A stretch of DNA of 64,000 nt from Pseudohalocynthiibacter aestuariivivens. Lineage in GTDB: Bacteria; Pseudomonadota; Alphaproteobacteria; Rhodobacterales; Rhodobacteraceae. Below, one piece after another: positions 34,937 to 45,207 of this stretch (its first letter is position 1; every line of letters begins with the position of its first letter). The position numbers were made by a program, and so were the translations under genes. Location of the stretch: NCBI RefSeq assembly GCF_011040495.1, contig NZ_CP049037.1:1178001-1242000 (forward strand), read 5' to 3'. The notes beneath the pieces are model-generated. The model saw nothing but the letters and a program-made list of their open reading frames with translations. It was not told the origin of the DNA and ran no database searches.

Positions 34937-36145
34937 ATGCTCGGATTGAACAAAAAAGACTTCCAATTGCTGCTGATCGTCGTCGCATTGACGGCATTGG
35001 CTCCCTTCATCCTGAACCCCTTTCCCGAAGGTTCGGCCATGGCGCAATTCAACGCCGGCTACCCAGACCTGATGCAGAAATTCGTGATCTTCGGCATCTT
35101 CGCAATCGGGTTCAATATCCTGTTTGGTCTGACCGGTTATCTCAGCTTCGGGCACGCCGCCTTTCTCGGAGTTGGTTCCTACAGCTGCGTCTGGATGTTC
35201 AAGCTGTTGGGTTACAACGTCATGCCGGGCATCTTGCTCAGCATCGTTACCTCGGGCATCTTTGCCTATCTGATCGGTGTGGTCAGCCTGCGGCGGTCGG
35301 GCATCTATTTCTCGATCCTGACGCTGGCCTTTGCGCAGATGTCGTTTGCCTTGGCCTATTCGGTCCTGTCGAACCCCAAGTTCAACCTGACCAATGGCGA
35401 GACCGGGTTGCAGGTCTACGCCAACGATCCGCAATGGATGCATTCGGCCAGCAAGCCGGACCTGCCGCACTTCTTTGGCATCAGCATGCGGGCCACCCAT
35501 GAAATGGAAGTCGGCGCGTGGGCGTTTCAGTTCAACTTTGGGTACTACCTCTGCGCGCTCATTATGATCGCCGCGTTCTACCTCAGCATTCGCATCTTCC
35601 GGTCGCCTTTCGGGATGATGCTGCGCGCCGTCAAATCGAACAATACGCGGATGTATTACACCGGGCTGAATGCGCGTCCCTACACGCTGGCGGCCTTTGT
35701 GATCTCTGGCATGTATGCCGGGCTGGCCGGTGGGCTTTTGTCGGCGGTGGATCCGTTGGCCGGTGCTGAACGGATGCAATGGACCGCCTCTGGTGAGGTC
35801 GTTCTGATGACCATCCTCGGAGGAGCTGGCACGCTGATTGGGCCGGTACTCGGCTCTGGTCTGATCAAATACTTCGAAAACATCTTCTCAAAGATCAATG
35901 ACAGCGTTCTGCACGGCTGGTTCTCGTTCCTGCCTGACGGGATTGAGGACTTCATGGTGACGATTGTACATCCGTTCGTCGGCAAAGGCTGGCACCTGAC
36001 ACTGGGTGTTCTGTTCATGCTGATCGTGATCTTTCTTCCGGGCGGGCTGGTACAGGGTGGCCAAAAGATCCGTGGCCTATTTACCGGGCGGACCGAGGCC
36101 GAGCAGGCCGAAGCCGACGCCAACCATTCCACGCCTGCGGAATAA
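34937..36145 (+). CDS. Branched-chain-type ABC transporter permease (LivM-like)
   Basis: A 402-residue permease. [36 protein letters not shown] and [20 protein letters not shown] are LivM signatures. The ribosome site GGAGGAA lies in the end of the preceding gene. It forms the membrane channel with the LivH-like subunit. Confidence 0.92.
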   Translation: MLGLNKKDFQLLLIVVALTALAPFILNPFPEGSAMAQFNAGYPDLMQKFVIFGIFAIGFNILFGLTGYLSFGHAAFLGVGSYSCVWMFKLLGYNVMPGILLSIVTSGIFAYLIGVVSLRRSGIYFSILTLAFAQMSFALAYSVLSNPKFNLTNGETGLQVYANDPQWMHSASKPDLPHFFGISMRATHEMEVGAWAFQFNFGYYLCALIMIAAFYLSIRIFRSPFGMMLRAVKSNNTRMYYTGLNARPYTLAAFVISGMYAGLAGGLLSAVDPLAGAERMQWTASGEVVLMTILGGAGTLIGPVLGSGLIKYFENIFSKINDSVLHGWFSFLPDGIEDFMVTIVHPFVGKGWHLTLGVLFMLIVIFLPGGLVQGGQKIRGLFTGRTEAEQAEADANHSTPAE

Positions 36146-36157
36146 GGAGACAGAACC

Positions 36158-36913
36158 ATGGGTATCCTTGAAGTCAAGAACGTCAACAAGCGGTTCGGCG
36201 GTCTGCAGGCGCTGGGCGATGTGAACCTCAGCGTAGAGGAAAACACCGTTCACGCGATTATCGGCCCGAACGGGGCCGGTAAATCCACCCTGCTGAACGT
36301 GCTTATCGGCAAACTGATCCCGGACACCGGCAGCGTCATGTTTGACGGACAGTCGGTGCTGGGGCGCAAACCCTACGAGATTTGCCAGATGGGTATTTCC
36401 CGCGTGTTCCAGACGCCCGAGATTTTCGGCGATCTGACCGTGCTGGAAAACATGATGATCCCGATCTTTGCCAAGCGCGACGGGGCATTCCAGATGAACG
36501 CCATCGGGGCCACCGTGAACGAGAAAAACGTCATTGAGCAGGCCGAACACATGCTGGAAAGCCTTAACATGGCGGACAAGCGGCATTTTCACTCTGCCTC
36601 GATGAGCCGGGGGGACAAACGTCGCCTCGAGATCGGCATGTGCCTGTCACAGAACCCGCGTCTGTTGCTGTTGGACGAGCCGACAGCAGGCATGGCCCGC
36701 GCCGATACAAACAACACGATCGACCTGCTGAAACAGATCAAGGACGAGCGTGACATCACCATCGCCATCATCGAGCACGACATGCATGTGGTGTTCTCCT
36801 TGGCCGAACGGATCACTGTGCTGGCACAGGGCAGCCCGCTGGTCGAGGACACGCCGGACAAGATCAAAGGCCATCCCAAGGTGCGCGAAGCGTATCTCGG
36901 CGAGAGCGCATAA
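36158..36913 (+). CDS. ABC transporter ATPase (LivG-like) with unusual signature motif
   Basis: A 251-residue ATPase. Walker A is GPNGAGKSTLLNVL, the Q-loop is in RVFQTPEIF, Walker B is LLLLDEPTAGM and the H-loop is IEHDM. The signature motif, normally LSGGQ or, in LivG, AYGxQRRLEI, reads MSRGDKRRLEI. The Gly is retained, so activity is likely. RBS AAGGAGA precedes the ATG. Confidence 0.92.
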   Translation: MGILEVKNVNKRFGGLQALGDVNLSVEENTVHAIIGPNGAGKSTLLNVLIGKLIPDTGSVMFDGQSVLGRKPYEICQMGISRVFQTPEIFGDLTVLENMMIPIFAKRDGAFQMNAIGATVNEKNVIEQAEHMLESLNMADKRHFHSASMSRGDKRRLEIGMCLSQNPRLLLLDEPTAGMARADTNNTIDLLKQIKDERDITIAIIEHDMHVVFSLAERITVLAQGSPLVEDTPDKIKGHPKVREAYLGESA

Positions 36914-36928
36914 GGAAGGACGCCTAAC

Positions 36929-37684
36929 ATGAACGTCAAACCCGACTTTTCCAAAGGCAAGAATTATGCCGAAACCGCCCCCGCCTTTCTGTCGGTCTGG
37001 GGCATGCAATCCTATTACGGCGAGAGCTATATCGTTCAGGACATCAGCTTTAACGTACACGAAGGCGAAATTCTGGCCCTGCTGGGCCGCAACGGAGCGG
37101 GCAAGACCACGACGCTGCGCTCAATCGCGCGGATGGACAATCCACAGCTGAACCACGGCGAAATCTGGCTGGACGGCCAGCCCCTTCACCGGATGCGCAG
37201 CCACGAGGCAGCCATCGCCGGGATCGGCTTGGTGCCTGAGGACCGTTGCATCATTCCTGGCCTCACGGTCGAGGAAAACCTGCAACTGGCGCAAATCGCG
37301 CCGCCGATCGGCTGGTCCATCGAGCGGCTGTACGAGCTGTTTCCACGCCTCAAGGAACGTCGCAAGCAAGAAGGCGTAACCCTGTCGGGTGGTGAACAGC
37401 AAATGCTGGCAGTGGCCCGCGCACTGGCCCGCAGCATCAAGGTGCTGCTGCTGGATGAACCCTATGAGGGTCTCGCACCTGTGATCGTCGACGAGATCGA
37501 AAAGACCCTGCGCATCATCAAAGAGCAGGGGATAACCACCATCATCGTCGAGCAGAACGCCGTGCGTGCGCTGGAACTGGCCGACCGCGCTGTGATCCTT
37601 GATACGGGCGGGATCGTCTTTGACGGCACTGCCACCGAGGTGCTGGAGAACGAAGAACTGCGCGCCGAGTACCTTGCCATCTGA
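36929..37684 (+). CDS. ABC transporter ATPase (LivF-like)
   Basis: A 251-residue ATPase with an N-terminal extension of about 20 residues before the fold. Walker A is GRNGAGKTTTLRS, signature TLSGGEQQMLAVARAL, Walker B VLLLDEPYEGL, and the H-loop is in IIVEQN, where Gln replaces the usual His, as in LivF proteins. It lies 15 bases after the LivG-like gene. Confidence 0.92.
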   Translation: MNVKPDFSKGKNYAETAPAFLSVWGMQSYYGESYIVQDISFNVHEGEILALLGRNGAGKTTTLRSIARMDNPQLNHGEIWLDGQPLHRMRSHEAAIAGIGLVPEDRCIIPGLTVEENLQLAQIAPPIGWSIERLYELFPRLKERRKQEGVTLSGGEQQMLAVARALARSIKVLLLDEPYEGLAPVIVDEIEKTLRIIKEQGITTIIVEQNAVRALELADRAVILDTGGIVFDGTATEVLENEELRAEYLAI

Positions 37685-37765
37685 CGCAAGGGAACCCACT
37701 ATGCGGACGCGGCCCGTCACGGGCGGCATCCCGCACAGGTACGAATAGAATACAAAAGGTCTGAC

Positions 37766-39712
37766 ATGTCTGACAAAACTTATCCGCCCTCCGATGCTTT
37801 TGCCGCCTACGCCCTGATTGACGCCGCGAAATACGAAGAGATGTACGCCGCCTCGATCACCGACCCAGACGCGTTCTGGGGCGAACAAGGGAAGCGCGTC
37901 GATTGGATAAAGCCCTATAGCACTGTCAAGGACGTCAATTTCGATCTCGGCAATGTCGCGATCAACTGGTACGCCGACGGCACCCTGAATGTCGCAGCCA
38001 ACTGTATTGACCGGCATCTGGCCGAGCGCGGCGATCAGACAGCGATCATCTGGGAACCGGATAATCCGAAAGATGACGCCCAGCATATCACCTATCAGGA
38101 ATTGCACGCGCAGACCTGTCGCATGGCGAATGTTCTCAAGGGTCTGGGCGTGACCAAGGGGGATCGCGTTGTCCTCTACATGCCGATGATCCCCGAGGCC
38201 GCCTATGCGATGCTGGCGTGCGCGCGGATCGGTGCGATTCATTCCATCGTCTTTGCTGGCTTTTCACCCGATGCGTTGGGCGCGCGCATCAACGGCTCGA
38301 ACGCCAAAGTCTTGATCACCGCCGACGAAGCCCCGCGTGGCGGGCGCAAGACGGCGCTAAAATCCAACGCCGACGCGGCATTGCTGCATTGCGATGACCG
38401 CGTGCAATGTCTTGTCGTCAAACGCACCGGCGGACAGACCACATGGACCGAACGCGACCACGATTGCACGGCGCTGATGGCTGCCGCCAGCACCGATTGT
38501 GCGCCGGAGGAAATGAATGCAGAGGATCCACTCTTTATCCTCTACACCTCCGGCTCTACCGGGCAGCCAAAAGGCGTCGTACACAGCTCTGGCGGGTATC
38601 TGGTCTATGCATCGATGACGCATGAACTGGTTTTCGATTATAAACCCGGCGATGTTTTCTGGTGCACCGCAGACGTTGGCTGGGTCACTGGCCACAGCTA
38701 CATCGTCTACGGCCCGCTTGCCAACGGGGCGACCACGCTGATGTTCGAAGGGGTGCCAACCTACCCTGATGCCAGCCGTTTCTGGCAGGTTTGCGAAAAG
38801 CACAAAGTAAACCAATTCTACACCGCGCCTACCGCGATCCGTGCATTGATGGGTCAGGGCAATGAGTTCGTCGAGAAATCCGACCTGAGTGATCTGAAGG
38901 TACTGGGCACCGTCGGTGAGCCGATCAACCCCGAGGCCTGGAACTGGTACAATGACGTTGTCGGCAAGGGCACCCGCCCCATCGTCGACACGTGGTGGCA
39001 GACCGAAACCGGCGGCCATATGATGACCCCCCTGCCCGGTGCCACGGCGGCCAAACCCGGTTCTTGCACCAAACCGTTCTTTGGTGTTCATCCGGTGATC
39101 CTAGAGCCGACAACTGGCGAGGAAATCACCGATACCGTTGCCGAAGGCGTGCTGTGCATCAAGGACAGCTGGCCGGGCCAGATGCGCACCGTTTACGGTG
39201 ATCACGAACGGTTCGAGAAAACCTACTTCTCTGACTACAAGGGCTACTACTTTACCGGCGATGGCTGCCGCCGCGATGCGGATGGCTATTACTGGATCAC
39301 CGGCCGCGTCGATGATGTAATCAACGTATCCGGACACCGGATGGGCACGGCAGAGGTCGAATCCGCACTGGTCGCCCACGCGCAGGTCGCCGAGGCCGCG
39401 GTCGTCGGTTATCCGCATAACGTCAAGGGCCAGGGCATCTATGCCTATGTCACTTTGATGAACGGCGTCGAGCCATCCGAGGAACTGCGCAAGGAACTGG
39501 AAAAATGGGTCCGCACCGAGATCGGCCCGATTGCCAAGCCGGACCTCATTCAATGGGCACCCGGCCTGCCCAAGACCCGGTCGGGCAAGATCATGCGTCG
39601 CATCCTGCGCAAGATCGCCGAGGACGATTTCGGCGCGCTGGGGGATACATCGACCTTGGCAGAACCGGCTGTGGTCGACGATCTGATCGAGAACCGGATG
39701 AACAAGGGCTGA
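37766..39712 (+). CDS. acs: Acetyl-CoA synthetase
   Basis: A 648-residue AMP-forming synthetase that makes acetyl-CoA from acetate, ATP and CoA. Visible are the AMP-binding loop [16 protein letters not shown], the acyl pocket [26 protein letters not shown], and the C-terminal [17 protein letters not shown] with the catalytic Lys that is acetylated for control in other bacteria. It lies 81 bases after the importer ATPase genes in the same direction, ahead of a terminator, so it is likely co-transcribed. Confidence 0.96.
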   Translation: MSDKTYPPSDAFAAYALIDAAKYEEMYAASITDPDAFWGEQGKRVDWIKPYSTVKDVNFDLGNVAINWYADGTLNVAANCIDRHLAERGDQTAIIWEPDNPKDDAQHITYQELHAQTCRMANVLKGLGVTKGDRVVLYMPMIPEAAYAMLACARIGAIHSIVFAGFSPDALGARINGSNAKVLITADEAPRGGRKTALKSNADAALLHCDDRVQCLVVKRTGGQTTWTERDHDCTALMAAASTDCAPEEMNAEDPLFILYTSGSTGQPKGVVHSSGGYLVYASMTHELVFDYKPGDVFWCTADVGWVTGHSYIVYGPLANGATTLMFEGVPTYPDASRFWQVCEKHKVNQFYTAPTAIRALMGQGNEFVEKSDLSDLKVLGTVGEPINPEAWNWYNDVVGKGTRPIVDTWWQTETGGHMMTPLPGATAAKPGSCTKPFFGVHPVILEPTTGEEITDTVAEGVLCIKDSWPGQMRTVYGDHERFEKTYFSDYKGYYFTGDGCRRDADGYYWITGRVDDVINVSGHRMGTAEVESALVAHAQVAEAAVVGYPHNVKGQGIYAYVTLMNGVEPSEELRKELEKWVRTEIGPIAKPDLIQWAPGLPKTRSGKIMRRILRKIAEDDFGALGDTSTLAEPAVVDDLIENRMNKG

Positions 39713-39742
39713 TCGTCCTTTCACCCGCCAAGACCTGAGTTT

Positions 39743-39775
39743 AGAACCCCGCATGGTTTTGCCTTGCGGGGTTCT
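39743..39775 (+). terminator. Intrinsic terminator of the importer-acs operon
   Basis: A perfect 11-bp stem, AGAACCCCGCA (39743-39753) with TGCGGGGTTCT (39765-39775), and an 11-base loop, followed by TTGTT. It lies 30 bases past acs. Confidence 0.85.
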
Positions 39776-39817
39776 TTGTTCCAAGGGTTGAGAGTGGCGG
39801 TTCGTGGAAAACGCGAT

Positions 39818-40594
39818 CTACAGCCTGACCGCGCTCATCCGATAATATGTCAGCGAAAAGAAGAAGCGTCCTTGTTTTGCAAGTTGCTCCTGTTCGTCAA
39901 ACCATGCCTTTGCCTCATGCTCGGGCATGTGCCCGTTTTCAACCGCATAGCGTGACATCAGATGCATCAGCATGAAGGCGATACCGTCCGGACGCAAAGT
40001 CACATCGCAGTACGTGAATGGTTCGATTTCAATCGCCGTAAATCCTGCCGCGCGCGTCAAACCGGGCCAAAGGGCCGCCACGCGCGCCTCGGTGTAATGC
40101 TGATCCCATGCTGTCAGGACGCGTTTCATTCGGTCTTCGTCTTCTGAAAACCAGTCAAGCGTTCTAAATCCGGTATCCACTGCGACGAACCGGCCACCCG
40201 GACGCAAGACACGATGTGCTTCGTGGATCGCGGCAGGGATATCTGGGAGATATTCGAGCACCTGAACCGCAGAGACGCTATCAGCTTCGCCATCTGACAG
40301 CGGGAATTTATCGGCCAGACCATCCTCGATGCGAACCGCCGGAAAAGTAGCGCATCGCGCCAGCGCCAATGCGCGCATATCTTCACTTGGATCAATGCCA
40401 AAGACACGTCCAGCCGCGCCGACAGCGCGGGCGATCTCTTCTGTCAGAAGCCCATTACCACACCCGATATCGACGACCGTATCGCCTTGAGATAGGCAAA
40501 GCGCGTCGAAGGCTATCCGACGGCGTCGACTGACATCGCCACCTTGATAGGCTATCTCAAGCAGCTTGGTCGTTTCGTCGTCAAACTTCAGCAT
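39818..40594 (-). CDS. Class I SAM-dependent methyltransferase
   Basis: A 258-residue methyltransferase of the Methyltransf_11/UbiE-like group. Motif I is VVDIGCGNGLLTEEIARAVG, followed by VFGIDPSEDM and the post-I acidic loop, and motif IV in SVSAVQVLEYLPDI. The substrate is unknown. Convergent with the acs operon. Confidence 0.85.
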   Translation of the reverse strand: MLKFDDETTKLLEIAYQGGDVSRRRRIAFDALCLSQGDTVVDIGCGNGLLTEEIARAVGAAGRVFGIDPSEDMRALALARCATFPAVRIEDGLADKFPLSDGEADSVSAVQVLEYLPDIPAAIHEAHRVLRPGGRFVAVDTGFRTLDWFSEDEDRMKRVLTAWDQHYTEARVAALWPGLTRAAGFTAIEIEPFTYCDVTLRPDGIAFMLMHLMSRYAVENGHMPEHEAKAWFDEQEQLAKQGRFFFSLTYYRMSAVRL

Positions 40595-40888
40595 ACGGCA
40601 ATTGTAGCGTCTCCACGCGCCACTTGAAACGATAGATCACCAATGTCCCTTACGCACTCCAGAGCTGGTTTGGCGTCGTCAAAACCATGGCAATACCTCA
40701 GCGGCACAGCAGGCTAGGCTTCGCCACGTGTTCCTGCCATTTGGGGGACAACCCAACCTTTGCTGCATGGCGACGGTTTAGCGAATTCATCCGCACACCC
40801 GCCAGCGCACTTCATCCAATCGTCCATTCGCGACACCGCGTCGCAAACAAGCGCGACCCGGTAGGGGGCGAATCGGCAAGGTGGCGCC
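40595..40888. other. Intergenic region with nothing recognised
   Basis: A 294-base gap between divergent methyltransferase and EamA genes. No gene remnant, repeat or clear promoter hexamers could be found by eye; both promoters presumably lie here. Confidence 0.6.
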
Positions 40889-41920
40889 ATGACGGCAATC
40901 CACCCCCATACCGCCCCGCCGCCCAGTCGCGCCCTGCACGGGATCGCCTGCGCCGAAATTGGCATGTTGCTCTTTGTTGTGCAGGACGTGCTGGTAAAGT
41001 CGTTGCTGGACACCCATCCGCTCTGGCATCTGATTTTCGTCCGCTCGATCATCACGCTGGTGGTGCTGACGCCGCTTATCCTATGGCTCGGCGGCCCGCA
41101 TCGCATCCTGACTCCGTTCTGGAAGCTACATTTAGTGCGCGCAACGCTGCTTGCCGTTGGCTTTTCGCTATTCTACGCCGCCTTTCCCTTTATGGGGTTG
41201 GCCGAAGTCACGACGATTTTCTTTTCGGCTCCATTGATGACTGCCTTGCTGGCCGCGGTCGTGCTGCGGGAAACTATCGGAATCCACCGAACGTTGTCGC
41301 TGATCGTCGGCTTTGTCGGCGTGGTCATCGCGATGAACCCCGGCAGCGAAGGCTTTAGCTGGGTGGCGATCCTGCCCCTGATCTGCGCGCTCTCCTATGC
41401 GATCAGTCAAATCCTTGCCCGGCAAATGGGCGAACAGGAGTCGACGCTGACGATGGGCCTGCAAACCATCACCTTTATGGGATTGATGATTCTGCCGCTG
41501 GGCTGGCTGACCAATCAGTTCATCACGCTCGGGCCAGAGTTTCACCACCTGCGTATGGCATGGCCTACCGAGCTGGCGCGAGACGGGCACAAACTCATCC
41601 TGCTTGGTCTGGTCGGCATGATGGGCTGGATGCTGCTGACCCGTGCCTATCAGGTCGCCAATGCCAGTCTGGTCGCGCCGTTTGATTACACCTACATGCC
41701 GATCGCGATTGCCGTCGCGTGGATATTCTTTGATGAAATGCCACCGACGACCACATGGGTCGGCATGACGCTGATCGTCGGTAGCGGGCTCTATCTGGGC
41801 TACCGCGAGTTGCGCGCGGCACGGCACGGCGATGATCCGACCAACGTCGCCGAAGCCACCTTTGCCCCGGGCACGCCGATGCCGCCGCCCACGCCTTCTG
41901 ACGAACCTGACCTGCCATGA
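40889..41920 (+). CDS. EamA-family drug/metabolite exporter
   Basis: A 343-residue inner-membrane protein with ten predicted helices in two EamA repeats (LLFVVQDVLVKSLL in the first, YQVANASLVAPFDYTYMPIA in the second). The C-terminal 35 residues are Pro-rich and cytoplasmic. Its stop overlaps the start of the next EamA gene, which suggests a paired transporter or gene duplication. Substrate unknown. Confidence 0.87.
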   Translation: MTAIHPHTAPPPSRALHGIACAEIGMLLFVVQDVLVKSLLDTHPLWHLIFVRSIITLVVLTPLILWLGGPHRILTPFWKLHLVRATLLAVGFSLFYAAFPFMGLAEVTTIFFSAPLMTALLAAVVLRETIGIHRTLSLIVGFVGVVIAMNPGSEGFSWVAILPLICALSYAISQILARQMGEQESTLTMGLQTITFMGLMILPLGWLTNQFITLGPEFHHLRMAWPTELARDGHKLILLGLVGMMGWMLLTRAYQVANASLVAPFDYTYMPIAIAVAWIFFDEMPPTTTWVGMTLIVGSGLYLGYRELRAARHGDDPTNVAEATFAPGTPMPPPTPSDEPDLP

Positions 41921-42831
41921 GCGCGGCAGCCACCTTTGCGGATGTGTCCACCGGACGCGGGCGCGGTATCCTGCTGGTGTTTCTGGCCGGAGTTTTGTGG
42001 TCCACGATCGGGCTGGGCATCCGACTGATCGAGGATGCCGTCGTATGGCAGATCCTCTTGTACCGTTCGATCAGCCTCAGTGCGCTGCTTTATGTCGTGA
42101 TCCGCCTCAGAACCGGCAGCGATCCGTTTGGCCATGTCCGCCGTGTTGGCTGGCCCGGCGTCATCGGCGCACTGGCGCTGGTCGGTGCCTATACGGGCGG
42201 CATCTATGCGCTGCAGCACACCTCCGTCGCCAATGCGATGATGATGTTTGCCTCTGCTCCATTCCTTGCGGCGATCCTCGGACTTGTGATTCTGCGAGAG
42301 CCAGTGCGCCGCGCCACATGGATCGCCATTGCCGCCGCCATACTCGGGATCGCAATCATGGTCTGGGACAAACCGGATGGCGCAGCATTGCGCGGCAACC
42401 TTGCGGCATTTGGGTCGGCCTTTGGCTTTGCCGTTTTCACCATTGCCCTGCGCTGGGGGCGTGCTGGCGAGATGCTTCCGGCGGTATTCCTGTCGGGGTT
42501 GATGGCCGTCGGCATCATGGGCCTGATCTGCCTCGGTGCGGGTCTGCCCCTTGTCCTCAGCCCGAACGATGGCAGCGTGGCGATCGGCATGGGCGTCTTT
42601 CAGGTCGGCGCCGGGCTGGTGCTCTATACCCTCGGCTCGCGCACGGTGCCCGCTGCGGAGCTGACGCTATTGTCGCTGGCCGAAGTGGTTTTGGCCCCGC
42701 TTTGGGTTTGGCTGGCATTGGGCGAAACCGCGACGCCCAACACGATGTTGGGTGGCTGTATCCTGTTGGCAGCCATCGCCAGTAACGCATTAAGCGGCGC
42801 ACGTCGTAAGCGTCCGCCGCCTCACGTCTGA
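41917..42831 (+). CDS. EamA-family drug/metabolite exporter (second copy)
   Basis: A 304-residue ten-helix transporter: GVLWSTIGLGIRLIEDAVVW in repeat one and GAGLVLYTLGSRTVPAAELT in repeat two. Translationally coupled to the previous gene by ATGA. The two differ clearly in sequence, so duplication, if any, is old. Confidence 0.87.
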   Translation: MSAAATFADVSTGRGRGILLVFLAGVLWSTIGLGIRLIEDAVVWQILLYRSISLSALLYVVIRLRTGSDPFGHVRRVGWPGVIGALALVGAYTGGIYALQHTSVANAMMMFASAPFLAAILGLVILREPVRRATWIAIAAAILGIAIMVWDKPDGAALRGNLAAFGSAFGFAVFTIALRWGRAGEMLPAVFLSGLMAVGIMGLICLGAGLPLVLSPNDGSVAIGMGVFQVGAGLVLYTLGSRTVPAAELTLLSLAEVVLAPLWVWLALGETATPNTMLGGCILLAAIASNALSGARRKRPPPHV

Positions 42832-42889
42832 TCCCGGAATCCGATACTTCGGCGAAAAACCTCGACGAGCAGAAAATGCCCGAATTTTC

Positions 42890-44413
42890 TTAGCCGCCAT
42901 CCTGTGCAAGCCGCGCCCGCAGCTCTGTTTTCAGAACCTTGCCATAGTTGTTCTTGGGCAGTTCATTCAGCATGAAATACGCTTTGGGTCGTTTGAAACG
43001 CGCGATATGTTCCAGACAATGCGCGCTCAGCGCCTGCTCGTCTGGTGCGCACCCCACACTCGCCACCACAAAGGCCACCACGTCCTCGCCCCATTCCGGA
43101 TCCGGGCGTCCAACCACCGAAACCTCGCTGACTTCGGGGTGCAGCAGCAGTACTTCCTCGACTTCGCGCGGATAGATATTCGATCCACCAGAAATGATCA
43201 CATCCTTGGACCTGTCTTGTAGTGTGACATAACCATCGGAATCCAGATATCCGACATCGCCGGTCATCAACCAGCCGTCCCTGATCGTCTTGGTTGTGGC
43301 GTTGTCGTTCTGCCAATACCCCGGCATCACGTTCGGCCCACGCACCGTGATCTCTCCCACCTCGCCGGGTGCCAGGGCGGAACCATCCGGGCCACCGATG
43401 CGAACCTCACACACGCTCTGCGCACGGCCCACAGACCCCAGCCGTTCCCGCCAGCGCGGGTGGCTGCGGTCCGCCACATCCGCACGCGACAATGCGGTAA
43501 TGCTCATCGGGCATTCCCCCTGCCCGTAAACCTGCAAAAATATCGGACCAAACGTTTCAACTGCCTCGATAATATCTGCCAGATACATGGGCCCACCGGC
43601 ATAGACGACACTGCGCAAACCCGTGCCGACACTGCCCGTTGCCCGCGCCTGAGCCGTCAGGCGTTTCACCATCGTCGGCGCGGCAAAGAGATGCGCCTGT
43701 CCAAAATGCGCAGCCAGATCGAGGATTTCCACCCCATCGAACCCGCCCGATGCAGGCACGACATGCCGCGCGCCCATAAGGACGTGCTGAACCACATACA
43801 GCCCTGCACCATGGCTGATCGGCGCGGCGTAGATTGCACAATGGTCTGGGGTGACTGCGTCCACATCCGCCAGATAGCTCTGCGCCATGACGCTCAGCAT
43901 CTGATGCGTGATCATGACCCCCTTGGGCCGCCCGGTGGTGCCCGAGGTGTAAAACAGCCACGCCAGATCAGCGGACGCACACTCTGCCGGATCGCAAACG
44001 GGGTCGAGCTGGTAAGCCGTGGCCAGCGCATCATCCAGATGAGAGACGATCCGGCCCGTTGCACCGACCTGCGCCAGTTCATCGACCATCCCAGAGGAAA
44101 CGAAAGTGAGGACAGCCCCGGCGTTGTCGGTGATCCACGCCGCCTCTCGCGGATGCAGCTTGGCGTTGATCGGGACGGCCACGGCTCCGGCATACCAGAT
44201 GCCATAGAGCAGGATCAGATAGTCCGGGTGGTTCTTCATATAAAGCGCAACGCGGTCCCCGCGCAGCACGCAAGTCTGCCGCAGCCAGCTGGCAATCTGC
44301 CCGGCCCGGCGATCGAACCCAGCGTAATCCTCAATCATGTCATACCCATGAAAGAGCGCTGGCGCGGCCCCGCGCACCTGCGCCGTTCGCCGCAGCCACA
44401 GTGCAATATTCAT
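42890..44413 (-). CDS. AMP-dependent acyl-CoA/aryl-CoA ligase
   Basis: A 507-residue adenylate-forming ligase. AMP-binding loop FYTSGTTGRPKGVMITH, then VYGQGECP, the hinge region GDVGYLDSDGYVTLQDRSKD, and a C-terminal Lys in PKNNYGKVLKTEL. The family covers fatty, aromatic and dicarboxylic acids; the substrate is not clear. The start MNIALWLRRTAQV lies 31 bases after the divergent regulator's upstream region begins. Confidence 0.88.
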   Translation of the reverse strand: MNIALWLRRTAQVRGAAPALFHGYDMIEDYAGFDRRAGQIASWLRQTCVLRGDRVALYMKNHPDYLILLYGIWYAGAVAVPINAKLHPREAAWITDNAGAVLTFVSSGMVDELAQVGATGRIVSHLDDALATAYQLDPVCDPAECASADLAWLFYTSGTTGRPKGVMITHQMLSVMAQSYLADVDAVTPDHCAIYAAPISHGAGLYVVQHVLMGARHVVPASGGFDGVEILDLAAHFGQAHLFAAPTMVKRLTAQARATGSVGTGLRSVVYAGGPMYLADIIEAVETFGPIFLQVYGQGECPMSITALSRADVADRSHPRWRERLGSVGRAQSVCEVRIGGPDGSALAPGEVGEITVRGPNVMPGYWQNDNATTKTIRDGWLMTGDVGYLDSDGYVTLQDRSKDVIISGGSNIYPREVEEVLLLHPEVSEVSVVGRPDPEWGEDVVAFVVASVGCAPDEQALSAHCLEHIARFKRPKAYFMLNELPKNNYGKVLKTELRARLAQDGG

Positions 44414-44501
44414 CCCGACCTCTCCCTGATCCCGTGCCGCCACAGTGACCTCCGCGACGGCCACATTGCAATTCGTAGAAATACGCGCGCATAGTCCTTT
44501 T

Positions 44502-45044
44502 ATGGATATCAGCGATCTTGCCTTTGATCATGCGCCCGTGGGTCTCGCCGTTCTGGAGCGGCGTATCATCCGTCATTGCAACCGCCAATTCGCAGAGATT
44601 TTCGGTGGTACCGTCGCCGATTTCGCGCGTGTTCCGCTGGCCCATTTCTATCCCTCCATCGAGGATTACCGCCGCATTGGCGAGCGCGGCCTGAGCGCAA
44701 TGCAAAAAACCGGACGTTACTCGGACGAACGGGTGATGAAACGTTCGGACGGTGCGCTCTTTTGGTGCCGCGTCAGGGGGCAATCGGTTACACCCGACGA
44801 CCCATTCCATTGTGGCGTCTGGAGTTTCGCGGACCTGTCGGACGACCGCCCCATTGTTAGCCTGACCCAGCGCGAACGCGAGGTCGCAATCCTGACCTGC
44901 CGCGGCATGACATCAAAGGAAATCGGGCTGGAACTTGGCCTGAGCTATCGTACGATAGAAGTGTACCGCGCGCGCCTGCTGGAAAAGTTTCAGGCACGAA
45001 AACTGGCCGAACTGGTCGCCAAACTCAGCGGTATGCCGCTGTAA
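44502..45044 (+). CDS. PAS-LuxR transcriptional regulator
   Basis: A 180-residue regulator. A PAS domain occupies about residues 5-110 (VGLAVLERRIIRHCNRQFAE, MKRSDGALFWCRVRG), followed by a LuxR-type helix-turn-helix (about 118-175, LTQREREVAILTCRGMTSKE). It is divergent from the acyl-CoA ligase with an 88-base gap, so it probably controls that gene in response to a bound ligand. Confidence 0.87.
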   Translation: MDISDLAFDHAPVGLAVLERRIIRHCNRQFAEIFGGTVADFARVPLAHFYPSIEDYRRIGERGLSAMQKTGRYSDERVMKRSDGALFWCRVRGQSVTPDDPFHCGVWSFADLSDDRPIVSLTQREREVAILTCRGMTSKEIGLELGLSYRTIEVYRARLLEKFQARKLAELVAKLSGMPL

Positions 45045-45207
45045 CATTGACGTAGCGCCAACGGAATTCCCCTAGTTGCTGGCAATTTGCTGCGCCATAC
45101 CCCACTTTGGGTCGCAGAAGCCCGCTTTTCTAAGCCCGCGCAATGCCATATAAGCGTGAAAAAACAAACGCAGCCCAAATAAGGGCAGCAACCGGTCGAG
45201 GAACCTG

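Noticed and set aside
37121..38242. 373-codon minus-strand open frame across the LivF-like gene and acs
   Set aside because: Crosses two certain plus-strand genes; no family features.
43460..44494. 344-codon plus-strand open frame opposite the acyl-CoA ligase
   Set aside because: Antisense shadow; the PAS-LuxR gene downstream has its own start and ribosome site.
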